From DAOMOP01 sp035444405 (GTDB lineage Bacteria; Pseudomonadota; Gammaproteobacteria; Burkholderiales; Rhodocyclaceae): a stretch of 64,000 nt of DNA. The position numbers and the translations under genes were made by a program. The notes beneath the pieces were generated by a model. That model searched no databases. It saw nothing but the letters and a program-made list of their open reading frames with translations, and was not told the DNA's origin. Shown in pieces: positions 26,160 through 33,655 of the stretch. Location: the NCBI GenBank assembly GCA_035444405.1, contig DAOMOP010000002.1, positions 1-64,000 of the forward strand, read 5' to 3'. Each line of letters starts with the position of its first letter. The stretch's first letter is position 1.

Positions 26160-26681
26160 ATGCACATCACCCAGCATACCGACTATGCGCTGCGCGTCCT
26201 GATCTATCTGGGCGAGAACACCGAGCGACTGGCCACCATTTCGGAGATCTCCGAACGCTTCGAGATCTCGCGCAGCCACCTGATGAAGGTCGTCAATCAG
26301 CTCGTGCGGGAAGGCTTCGTGCAGGGCCTGCGCGGCAAGGGCGGCGGGCTGCGGCTGGCCCGTGGCGCCGCGTCGATTCGCATTGGCGACGTGGTGCTGC
26401 GCATGGAGCGCGACATGGATCTGGTCGAGTGCTTCGGTGAAGGCAGCAAGTGCCTGCTCGATCCGGGCTGCAAGCTGAAATCGGCTCTATCGAATGCGCT
26501 GAAAGCGTTTCTCGGCAGCCTCGACGAAGTCACCCTCGCCGACCTGCTCGGCACGCCGAAGACACGCACGCTGCATCAGATCCATCCGCTCACGCCGCTC
26601 AGCAGCGCAGCACCGTTGCACCGCCCTGCCCGCTCGCCCGCCCGCGATGAAACAGCACCGTCCGACCTGCCGACGTCGTGA
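26160..26681 (+). CDS. nsrR: Nitric-oxide-sensing Rrf2 repressor NsrR
   Basis: A 173-residue Rrf2-family regulator. N-terminal winged helix MHITQHTDYALRVLIYLG, then ISERFEISRSHLMKVVNQLVREGFVQG, the NsrR recognition region. Three cysteines (91, 98, 104) in ECFGEGSKCLLDPGCKL correspond to the Fe-S ligand set; CLLDPGCKLKSAL is close to the same stretch in enterobacterial NsrR. The cluster reacts with nitric oxide and relieves repression. GGAG precedes the ATG at 26160. Divergent from the DUF2249-hemerythrin-nnrS operon with NsrR-like operators between; a further excellent operator is at 30283. Confidence 0.92.
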   Translation: MHITQHTDYALRVLIYLGENTERLATISEISERFEISRSHLMKVVNQLVREGFVQGLRGKGGGLRLARGAASIRIGDVVLRMERDMDLVECFGEGSKCLLDPGCKLKSALSNALKAFLGSLDEVTLADLLGTPKTRTLHQIHPLTPLSSAAPLHRPARSPARDETAPSDLPTS

Positions 26682-26704
26682 GGGGCGCACGTGGCAAACC
26701 GCGG

Positions 26705-27937
26705 TCAGTACAGGATGCGGCAGCGAATCGTGCCCTCGATCGCGCTGAGTTCGTCGAAAGCGAACTGGCTCGCCGCGGCATCGACGTCGATCACGACGTA
26801 ACCGACCTGCGCGTTGGTCTGCAGGTACTGCCCGGCGATGTTGATGCCGGCCGCCGAAAACCGCTCGTTGATGCGCGCGAGCATGCCCGGCACGTTCTTG
26901 TGAATGTGCAGTACCCGACACATGCCGGCGTGCTCGGGTAGCGAGACCTCGGGAAAGTTCACCGCCGAGATCGTCGAGCCGTTGTTGCTGTAGCGGATCA
27001 GCTTCGCCGCGACCTCCCGCCCGATATTGGCCTGTGCCTCGGCGGTCGAGCCGCCGATGTGCGGAGTCAGGATGACGTTGTCGAAGCGTGTGAGCGGCGA
27101 CACGAACGGCTCGTCGTTGCTCTTCGGCTCGGATGGGAAAACGTCGATGGCCGCACCGCGCAAGTGGCCGCTGTCCAGCGCCTCGACCAGTGCGTCGATA
27201 TCGACGACCTTGCCGCGCGAGGCGTTGATCAGGAAGCCGCCCGGCTTCATCGCCGCCAGCGCACGCGCGTCGATCATGTTGCGGGTCGCCGGCGTGTCGG
27301 GCACGTGCAGGCTCACGACGTCGGCCGTCGCCAGCAGCCGCTCGAGCGAATCGACCGGGCGCGCATTGCCGAGCGACAGCTTGGGCTCGATGTCGTGAAA
27401 CGCGACAGCCATGCCGAGCTGCTCGGCCAGCACGCCGATCTGGGTGCCGATGTGACCGTAGCCGACGATGCCGCGCGTCTTGCCGCGCACCTCCCACGCG
27501 TCGGCCGCACTCTTCATCCATCCGCCGCGATGCAGCAGCGCGTTCTTGGCCGGAATGCCGCGCATCAGCATGATGATCTCGGCCAGCACGAGCTCGGCGA
27601 CACTGCGCGTGTTCGAGAATGGCGCATTGAACACCGGGATGCCGCGCCGGGCGGCCGCATCGAGATCGACCTGGTTCGTGCCGATGCAAAAGCAGCCGAT
27701 CGCCACCAGCTTGTCGGCTTCGGCAAGCACCGCTTCGGTGAGCTGTGTGCGCGAGCGGATGCCCACGAAGTGCGCGCCAGCGATGGCCTCGATCAGATCG
27801 GCGCCGGACAGCGCGCGCGGGCGGGCATCGATCTGCGTATAGCCGTCGGCCACCAACGCGTCGGTCGCGGACTGGTGGATGCCTTCGAGCAGGACGAACC
27901 TGAGCTTGTCCTTTTGCAGCGAAAGTCGAGCTGGCAT
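26705..27937 (-). CDS. serA: D-3-phosphoglycerate dehydrogenase
   Basis: A 410-residue SerA of the E. coli type. NAD-binding GIVGYGHIGTQIG, catalytic Arg in NASRGKVVD, Glu in DVFPSEPKSNDEPF and His in LTPHIGGSTAEAQ; a C-terminal ACT domain (from MCRVLHIHKNVPGMLARINE) for serine feedback. It oxidises 3-phosphoglycerate in the first step of serine synthesis. Convergent with nsrR (23-base gap). It is an ordinary biosynthetic gene set between the nitric-oxide-related modules. Confidence 0.95.
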   Translation of the reverse strand: MPARLSLQKDKLRFVLLEGIHQSATDALVADGYTQIDARPRALSGADLIEAIAGAHFVGIRSRTQLTEAVLAEADKLVAIGCFCIGTNQVDLDAAARRGIPVFNAPFSNTRSVAELVLAEIIMLMRGIPAKNALLHRGGWMKSAADAWEVRGKTRGIVGYGHIGTQIGVLAEQLGMAVAFHDIEPKLSLGNARPVDSLERLLATADVVSLHVPDTPATRNMIDARALAAMKPGGFLINASRGKVVDIDALVEALDSGHLRGAAIDVFPSEPKSNDEPFVSPLTRFDNVILTPHIGGSTAEAQANIGREVAAKLIRYSNNGSTISAVNFPEVSLPEHAGMCRVLHIHKNVPGMLARINERFSAAGINIAGQYLQTNAQVGYVVIDVDAAASQFAFDELSAIEGTIRCRILY

Positions 27938-28034
27938 GTCGGCTCCTCAAATGATGGAAATCGCGACGGCATCCGCGGCACTGACCGCGACGAACGCCGA
28001 CGCTCCGGCGTGCGGGTGGTGCGCGAACGCCCGA

Positions 28035-28646
28035 TCAGCGCGCCGCTACGATGCGGAACACCTCGGTGTCCTTCTCGTGGTCGACGAGAATCCGTGCCAC
28101 ACGTTCCTGCCACAGCACGCCGAAGCGGCGGCGCTCGTCGGCGCTCGCCTCGCCGCGCATGCACAAGCCCATCAGCGGCGCCATGTCCGGATCGGCCGGC
28201 ACGCGCGACAGATCGGCCTCGGCATCGACCGCCGCGCCGTTGTCGACGCGCGTGAAGCGCAGCGCGAGCGGCACCTCGGCCTCGAAGCGCTGCAGCCCGC
28301 GTCGCACGAACTGTCCGGCGAGTCCCTTGAAGCCGCCCTCCTGCGTCGCCCCGGTGAGCAGCGTCACGACGCTCGCGACGACGCCGGTGACGCCGTCGGT
28401 CAAGCCGTCGCGAAACGCGACCCGCACGCCGCCGCGCTCGGGCAGCTCACCGGCATAGAGCGCCTCGAGCGCATGGCAGGTCAGCATGTACGCCGAGCCG
28501 ACGGTCGGGCACGAATGCCCGGCGAGCTTAACCGCGTCGTCGTAGCCATACTCGAGCACACCGTCACGCGCCGCGCCGAGGAAGTCGGCGAGCGGGTCGC
28601 GCACGCGCAGACGGCGCACCTGAGAGAAAAAATCCGGAAACTGCAT
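28035..28646 (-). CDS. FmdE-like domain protein
   Basis: A 203-residue soluble protein. KLAGHSCPTVGSAYMLTCHALEAL resembles the metal-binding GH.CPG segment of the FmdE superfamily (formylmethanofuran dehydrogenase subunit E-like); FRDGLTDGVTGVVASVVTLLTGA follows. A very good site, AGGAGG five bases before the ATG, fixes the start at 28646. It follows the NnrS-like gene by 82 bases on the same strand, so it may be co-expressed with it. Bacterial FmdE-like proteins of this type are uncharacterised; a metal-linked role in nitrogen-oxide stress is only a guess from context. Confidence 0.6.
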   Translation of the reverse strand: MQFPDFFSQVRRLRVRDPLADFLGAARDGVLEYGYDDAVKLAGHSCPTVGSAYMLTCHALEALYAGELPERGGVRVAFRDGLTDGVTGVVASVVTLLTGATQEGGFKGLAGQFVRRGLQRFEAEVPLALRFTRVDNGAAVDAEADLSRVPADPDMAPLMGLCMRGEASADERRRFGVLWQERVARILVDHEKDTEVFRIVAAR

Positions 28647-28728
28647 CACAACCTCCTGTGGAAACGAAACCAAGGTCGGCAAAACGGCCGCCGCCTGCAA
28701 GACCGATCACCCGCCGGCGTGACGACCG

Positions 28729-29817
28729 TCAGCGCCCTGCCCGGCCGCGACCGCGTACGACGCTTGCGACCATCGTGACGATGAACAGCAGCAATGCCAC
28801 CGCGTTCGCCAGTGCGCCGTGCTGGCGCAGCGGGAACGATTCGGCCAGTGTGCCGGCCATGCGCAGCGCCAGCGAGCCGTGCAGCGCCAGCAGCGGCAGG
28901 TAGAACACCGGGTGGTACGGGATCTTCACCCGCATGACGGCCGGGAAGATGATCGGCGCATGACCGAAGACCATCGCGAAGACGAAGCCGAGCGCGATCG
29001 CATGGAGTGCCGCGTCGCGCAGCGCATGCCCGGGCACGAAGCCGCCGAGCAGCCCGAGGGCGGCCCCGATGGCGAGCCACGCGTAGCCCGACAGCAGGCA
29101 GATCGCGATGAACTGCGCGAGTCCGCGCTGGCGCGCATTGTGCCGGGCGATGTCGTAGCGCAGCAGCCACAGCGACAGGGCGAGCAGGCCGGCGGCGAAG
29201 ATCGCCAGTCCGGCCGCTTCGAAGCGCACGGTGATCGTCGCACCGGCCAGGATCACGGCGGTCACGCCGATGAACAGCGGTGGCGCAGCCGGCCGTGCCG
29301 GCAGGAAACGCGTCAGCTCGAGCCGCTCGCCGGCGATCGTCAGCACCAGGAAGGCAAGCCACCACGAAACCGCCGCATTGATGTTGCCGCTCGCAAGCCA
29401 TGCGAGATTGCCGATCAGCCAGCACAGCGCAGCGATCGCGAGCATCACCGTGAACAGCGCGATCTGGCGCTGGACGACGCGCAGGCTGGCCAGAATCAGC
29501 AGGGCCGAGCCGCCGACGAAAGCCGTCTGCACGAACCACAGCGGCAGCCCCAGCAGCGCGGCGAGCCCGCCGACGCCGCACGCGAGCGGCGCGCCGTAGG
29601 CCCAGCCGCGGCCGAGCGCAACCGCGCGCTCGAGGCTGATCACGGTGCCGAAAAAGGCCGAAATCATCAGCGCGCCGTGCAGCCCCGCCTGCGCGGCCGC
29701 CGCGCTGGGCACCTCGACTGCAAAGCGCGCGAGCCCGCCCAGCACGCCGGCGACCAGCGACAACATGCCGAGAATCAGCATCGGAAGGCGCGCACGCGGG
29801 CGCAGATCGTCGAACAT
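28729..29817 (-). CDS. NnrS-like integral membrane protein
   Basis: A 362-residue polytopic protein (about 11-12 hydrophobic segments). HAIALGFVFAMVFGHAPIIFPAVMR and VFYLPLLALHGSLALRMAG show the histidine-rich helices seen in NnrS-like proteins, but the HGHEM signature of the nnrS product at 24038 is missing, so it is a distant relative. Start at 29817 (MFDDLRPRARLPML) is chosen at the first membrane segment. A DNR-type box (29879-29892) lies upstream at the -41.5 geometry, supporting a place in nitrogen-oxide metabolism. Confidence 0.7.
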   Translation of the reverse strand: MFDDLRPRARLPMLILGMLSLVAGVLGGLARFAVEVPSAAAAQAGLHGALMISAFFGTVISLERAVALGRGWAYGAPLACGVGGLAALLGLPLWFVQTAFVGGSALLILASLRVVQRQIALFTVMLAIAALCWLIGNLAWLASGNINAAVSWWLAFLVLTIAGERLELTRFLPARPAAPPLFIGVTAVILAGATITVRFEAAGLAIFAAGLLALSLWLLRYDIARHNARQRGLAQFIAICLLSGYAWLAIGAALGLLGGFVPGHALRDAALHAIALGFVFAMVFGHAPIIFPAVMRVKIPYHPVFYLPLLALHGSLALRMAGTLAESFPLRQHGALANAVALLLFIVTMVASVVRGRGRAGR

Positions 29818-29878
29818 TGGCGACTCGGATGCAAAGGACAGGATGTCGTCACGATGCCGCGGAACTGCGCCAGGCACC

Positions 29879-29892
29879 GTGATCGCGGTCAA
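29879..29892. promoter_or_regulatory. DNR/FNR-type box upstream of the NnrS-like gene
   Basis: Read on the minus strand it is TTGACCGCGATCAC, nine of ten consensus half-site bases. Its centre lies 41.5 bases from 29844, 27 bases before the ATG at 29817. The -10 position holds CATCGT, a weak match. Confidence 0.65.
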
Positions 29893-29945
29893 GGTTCTCG
29901 CGCCCGCCCCACCGCGCGAGGCCGGCAAGGACAACCGGCGCGAGC

Positions 29946-30263
29946 CTACCAGCCGAAGTGGCGCCGCGCATCGGTCTTCATCATGCCGGGATTCCAGGGC
30001 GGATCCCACACCAGCTGTACATCGACGGCCAGTCCCTCGGGCAGCAGCGCATCGAGCACGGCGTCGATGTCGTCGATGATCATGTCGGCCATCGGACACG
30101 CCGGTGAAGTCATCGTCATCGTGATGCGCACCTTTTCGGGTGTCGCGTCGATGCCGTAGACGAGGCCGAGATCGACGATGTTGACGCCCACCTCGGGATC
30201 GATGACCTGACGCAGGGCGGTGCGAATCGCTTCGACGTCGGGCGAGGGAGTTGGCGTGCTCAT
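29946..30263 (-). CDS. DUF59 / MIP18-family metal-sulfur cluster assembly protein
   Basis: A 105-residue protein with the family signature VIDPEVGVNIVDLGLVYGID and the reactive cysteine in TMTSPACPMADM. DUF59 proteins (SufT, PaaD, MIP18) assist Fe-S cluster assembly or repair. Start at 30263 (MSTPTPSPDVEA) is 20 bases downstream of a perfect NsrR-type operator, so nitric oxide is expected to induce it, fitting repair of nitrosylated Fe-S centres. It is divergent from nothing on the left edge of the TRAP operon and is followed by the NnrS-like gene on the same strand. Confidence 0.88.
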   Translation of the reverse strand: MSTPTPSPDVEAIRTALRQVIDPEVGVNIVDLGLVYGIDATPEKVRITMTMTSPACPMADMIIDDIDAVLDALLPEGLAVDVQLVWDPPWNPGMMKTDARRHFGW

Positions 30264-30282
30264 GGGACCATCCGCGCAGTTA

Positions 30283-30305
30283 AAGATGCATTGATGTTGC
30301 ATCTT
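30283..30305. promoter_or_regulatory. NsrR operator upstream of the DUF59 gene
   Basis: AAGATGCA, 7-base spacer TTGATGT, TGCATCTT: the two arms are perfect complements and match the published NsrR half-site. It lies 20 bases before the DUF59 start codon. Confidence 0.85.
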
Positions 30306-30377
30306 ACGTCCAGTCGCGCGCGCGCGTCAATCTCCGCTCGGTGTCCTCGGGCGGCACGCGAGGCGGCCGCCCGCCGC

Positions 30378-31700
30378 CTAGCCGAACCAGCGCACCAGCA
30401 CCAGACTGATGGACGGGAAGAACACCAGCAGCAGGATGCGCACCGCATCGGACAGCAGGAACGGCACGACCCCGCGGAAAGTGACGCCCATCGGCACATC
30501 GCGGGCGAGGCTGTTGATGATGTAGACGTTCATGCCGACCGGCGGCGTGATCAGCCCGATCTCGACCACCATCAGTGCCATGATGCCGAACCAGATCGCC
30601 TTGTCGGTGCTGTCGAGGCCGAAGAAATCGAGCCCCATGATCACCGGAAAGAAGATCGGCACGGTCAGCAGGATCATCGACAGGCTGTCCATGATGCAGC
30701 CGAGCAGCAGCAGGATCAGGAAGATGCTGAACAGCACCGCCAGCGGCGGCAGCCCCGCGCCGGTGACCCAGCTCGCCAGCTCGTTCGGCATCTGCGTGAG
30801 CGCGAGAAACACGTTCAACACGTCGGCGCCGAGCAGGATCAGGAAGATCATGCCGGTGGCCTGGGCGGTGCCGTAGACGCATTCGAGCCAGCCGCGTCCC
30901 CGCAGCCCACCCGAATGCAGTGCGACGATGCCGGTTGCGATCGCGCCGATCGCGGCCGCTTCGGTCGGCGTGAAGATGCCGCCATAGATGCCGCCGATCA
31001 CGACGATGAAGATCACGACCACCTGCCACACGCGACCGAGCGCGCGCAAGCGTTCGCGCCAGCTGCACCGTTCCCCGGCCGGGCCGGCATCGGGATAGAT
31101 GCGCACATACACCATGATCGCGATCATGTAGCCGACCGCGGCGAGAATGCCCGGCACGAAGGCCGCCAGGAACAGCTTGGCGATGTTCTGCTCGGTCAGG
31201 ATCGCGTAGATCACCAGCACCACCGACGGCGGAATCAGGATGCCGAGGGTGCCGCCGGCCGCGAGCGCTCCGGTCGCGAGCCCCGGCGCATACTTGTGGC
31301 GACGCAGCTCCGGCAGCGCCACCTGCCCCATGGTGGTGGCGGTTGCGAGCGACGAGCCGCAGATCGCGCCGAAGCCGGCGCAGGCGCCCACCGAGCCCAT
31401 CGCGATGCCGCCGCGCCAGTGGCCGATGAAGGCATTGGCGGCATCGAACAAGCCCTTGGACAGTCCGCCGCGCAGCGCGAACTGGCCCATCAACAGGAAC
31501 AGCGGCACCACCGAGAGATCGTAGACCGAGTAGCGGGCATAGGCCGCGGTCTTCAGATAGGCGAGCAGCGGCGTCCAGCCGATCAGCGCAACGTAGCCGC
31601 CGATGCCGGTGACCAGCATCGCGATGGCGACATGGATGCGCAGCGCGAGCAGGCAGATCAGCACGCCGAAGGCGAGCAGCCCCATCTGTATGCCGCTCAT
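30378..31700 (-). CDS. dctM: TRAP transporter large permease (DctM-like)
   Basis: A 440-residue polytopic protein with the family features ETAAIGAIATG-like and GILIPPSVVLVIYAILTEQNIAKLF, and MALMVVEIGLITPPVGMNVYIINSL near the C-terminus. TRAP permeases use the Na+ gradient to import organic acids. Its start overlaps the dctQ stop by four bases (31697-31700). With dctQ and dctP it forms a transporter downstream of an aromatic acyl-CoA ligase, so the substrate is probably an aromatic acid. Confidence 0.92.
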   Translation of the reverse strand: MSGIQMGLLAFGVLICLLALRIHVAIAMLVTGIGGYVALIGWTPLLAYLKTAAYARYSVYDLSVVPLFLLMGQFALRGGLSKGLFDAANAFIGHWRGGIAMGSVGACAGFGAICGSSLATATTMGQVALPELRRHKYAPGLATGALAAGGTLGILIPPSVVLVIYAILTEQNIAKLFLAAFVPGILAAVGYMIAIMVYVRIYPDAGPAGERCSWRERLRALGRVWQVVVIFIVVIGGIYGGIFTPTEAAAIGAIATGIVALHSGGLRGRGWLECVYGTAQATGMIFLILLGADVLNVFLALTQMPNELASWVTGAGLPPLAVLFSIFLILLLLGCIMDSLSMILLTVPIFFPVIMGLDFFGLDSTDKAIWFGIMALMVVEIGLITPPVGMNVYIINSLARDVPMGVTFRGVVPFLLSDAVRILLLVFFPSISLVLVRWFG

Positions 31701-32218
31701 GCGCGCGCCTCGTACAGTCTTGCGAAGGCCGTGTACAGCGCCGCAAAGCCGAGCAGCACGAATGACGGCACCATCGGCACATAGGCGTACCAGGTCGGCA
31801 CGCGCAGAATCATCGAGCTGTCACCGCCGCCGCGCAGCTCGAGCAGGCCTGCCCAAAGGCGCCACGCCACCAGAAACGCGGCCGCCGCCAGCACCAGCGC
31901 GGCGATCGTGTCGAGGATCGCCAGCACGTGCCGATGCGCCTTGATCGTGAAGAAGTCGACGATGATGTGCCCGCGCACCATCTGGCAGAACGGCAGAAAC
32001 ATCGCCACCGAGATCGCACAGCCCATCTGCACGAGCTCGAAGTCGCCGGTGATAGGCGTGCCGATGGTCGCACGCCCGATCACGCTCACGACCGTCATCA
32101 ACGCCATCGCCGCCAGCACCAGCCCGCCCCCGAGTGCGAATGCACGGCAGGAATGGTCGAGCGCAAGGCCGAGTGGCCCCTTTGGCCGCAGGAATGCCTG
32201 CGCCACTGCTTCACCCAT
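31697..32218 (-). CDS. dctQ: TRAP transporter small permease (DctQ-like)
   Basis: A 173-residue protein with four membrane helices: ALGGGLVLAAMALMTVVSVIGR, then MGCAISVAMFLPFCQMVRGHIIVDFF and two more. It bridges the binding protein and the large permease. Start at 32218 (MGEAVAQAFLRPKG). Its last four bases overlap the dctM start. Second gene of the ligase-linked TRAP set, 83 bases after dctP. Confidence 0.9.
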   Translation of the reverse strand: MGEAVAQAFLRPKGPLGLALDHSCRAFALGGGLVLAAMALMTVVSVIGRATIGTPITGDFELVQMGCAISVAMFLPFCQMVRGHIIVDFFTIKAHRHVLAILDTIAALVLAAAAFLVAWRLWAGLLELRGGGDSSMILRVPTWYAYVPMVPSFVLLGFAALYTAFARLYEARA

Positions 32219-32301
32219 GGATGTCCCCCTTGTCGGCCGAACCGCGCCGTGCGCGGCGGCGTCCGCGCACCGGCCGGTGCGCGGACAGACGCATCGACGG
32301 C

Positions 32302-33342
32302 TCAGTGGCCGCTATGCTTGGCGATGAGCTTTTGCGCCGCGTCGAGCAGCGCCTCGCTGTCGGCACCCTTGGCCTTGACGTCGCGGAGCCACTCTGCGGT
32401 GACCTTCTCGCTCGCCTGCTTCCACTGCTCGAGCTCGGCAGCCGGGATCACGTTGATCGGATTGCCGCGATCGACGACCTTCTGGCGTGCCGGTCCGTCC
32501 GCCGCATCCCAGACGCTGCCGATCCACGCCGAGGTTTCCGCGCCGCTGTTCGCATCGATGACCTTCTTCAGGTCGTCGGGCAGCCCGTCGTAACGGGCCT
32601 TGTTCATCGCGAACACGAAGACGGTGGTGTAGAGGCCCGGATAGTTCGGATCGGTCTCGCTCGCATAGCGCGTGAGCTCCTGCACCTTGACCGCCGGCAC
32701 GACCTCGTACGGAATGATGGCGCCGTCGATGACGCGCTTGGACAGCGCCTCGGGGACCTGCGGCACCGGCATGCCGACCGGGGTGGCGCCGAGCGAGGCC
32801 AGCATCAGGTTGGTGAGCCGCGTCGGGGCGCGCAGCTTGAGCCCGCTCAGATCGGCGAGGCCGTTGATCGGCTTGCTCGCCATGAAGAAGTGGCCGGGGC
32901 CATGCACGTGGAACGCGAGCGGCCTGACATCCTTGAACTCGGCCTGGTCATGCGCCTGCACGAAGTCCCACACCGCGCGGCTGGTCGCCTCGGCGGTGGT
33001 CATCATGAACGGCAGCTCGAACACCTCGACGATCGGGAAGCGGCCGGCGCTGTAGCCGGGCAGCGTCCACACGATGTCGGCGATGCCGTCGCGTGCCTGA
33101 TCGATCAGCTGCGGCGGCGTGCCGCCGAGCTGCATGGCCGGAAAGATCTGGCACTTCAGCCGGCCGGCCGACTCGCTGTTGATCTTGTCACACCACGGCG
33201 TGATGAACTTCGCGTGCGCCGTCGAACCGGTGGGCAGGAAGTGGTGTACCCGCAGCGTGACCTGCTCGGCCGCGGCCGGCAGAGCCGCGGCCAGGCACAG
33301 CGATGCGGCCAGGCCGCGCAGAAACATCCTGGGCTTCAACAT
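32302..33342 (-). CDS. dctP: TRAP transporter periplasmic substrate-binding protein (DctP-like)
   Basis: A 346-residue exported protein with a Sec signal peptide (MLKPRMFLRGLAASLCLAAA, cut near AAAEQ). LSGLKLRAPTRL carries the arginine that binds the substrate carboxylate in the family; HGPGHFFMASKPINGL and the C-terminal GSVWDAADGPARQKV are typical. AGGAG precedes the start at 33342. It captures an organic acid and hands it to DctQM. With an acyl-CoA ligase gene upstream, a benzoate-type ligand is likely; which one is not determined by sequence. Confidence 0.9.
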   Translation of the reverse strand: MLKPRMFLRGLAASLCLAAALPAAAEQVTLRVHHFLPTGSTAHAKFITPWCDKINSESAGRLKCQIFPAMQLGGTPPQLIDQARDGIADIVWTLPGYSAGRFPIVEVFELPFMMTTAEATSRAVWDFVQAHDQAEFKDVRPLAFHVHGPGHFFMASKPINGLADLSGLKLRAPTRLTNLMLASLGATPVGMPVPQVPEALSKRVIDGAIIPYEVVPAVKVQELTRYASETDPNYPGLYTTVFVFAMNKARYDGLPDDLKKVIDANSGAETSAWIGSVWDAADGPARQKVVDRGNPINVIPAAELEQWKQASEKVTAEWLRDVKAKGADSEALLDAAQKLIAKHSGH

Positions 33343-33655
33343 GATCGTCTCCTGATATTGTGTTTTGAATCGGGCACGAACGACGGCTGCCACGCTCGGC
33401 AACCAAGGCCCATGCCCGTACTGCCTCGTCCGGCAACCGCGCCTGGAGCACGGTTGCCGGATGACTGGTGCGCACCGATCGGAGCTGGTGACCGATGCCG
33501 GGATGAAACAGGGCGGAGCTGGCCTCGTCCAGGCCTGACGCATGCCGCCCGATACTGCATCGCCTGGGGGCTCTGAACCCACGCCCACGGCACTGCACTA
33601 TAAATCCTGGCAATGCAGTAGAGTGCACCAATGCTGCAATCGAATGCGTCGTGAG
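33343..33655. other. Promoter-type region between acyl-CoA ligase and dctP
   Basis: 313 bases without a gene, both flanking genes on the minus strand. It holds a -10-like TATAGT (33603-33598, minus strand) and several TGCA tetramers including TGCA-N6-TGCA at 33614-33627. No strong terminator is visible. Confidence 0.5.
33614..33627. promoter_or_regulatory. TGCA-N6-TGCA motif, possible BoxR/BzdR-type operator
   Basis: TGCAGTAGAGTGCA. TGCA also occurs at 33594-33597 and 33635-33638. BzdR and BoxR, benzoyl-CoA-responsive regulators of Azoarcus, bind TGCA-N6-TGCA. The placement before the TRAP genes fits, but the motif is short and could be chance. Confidence 0.45.
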
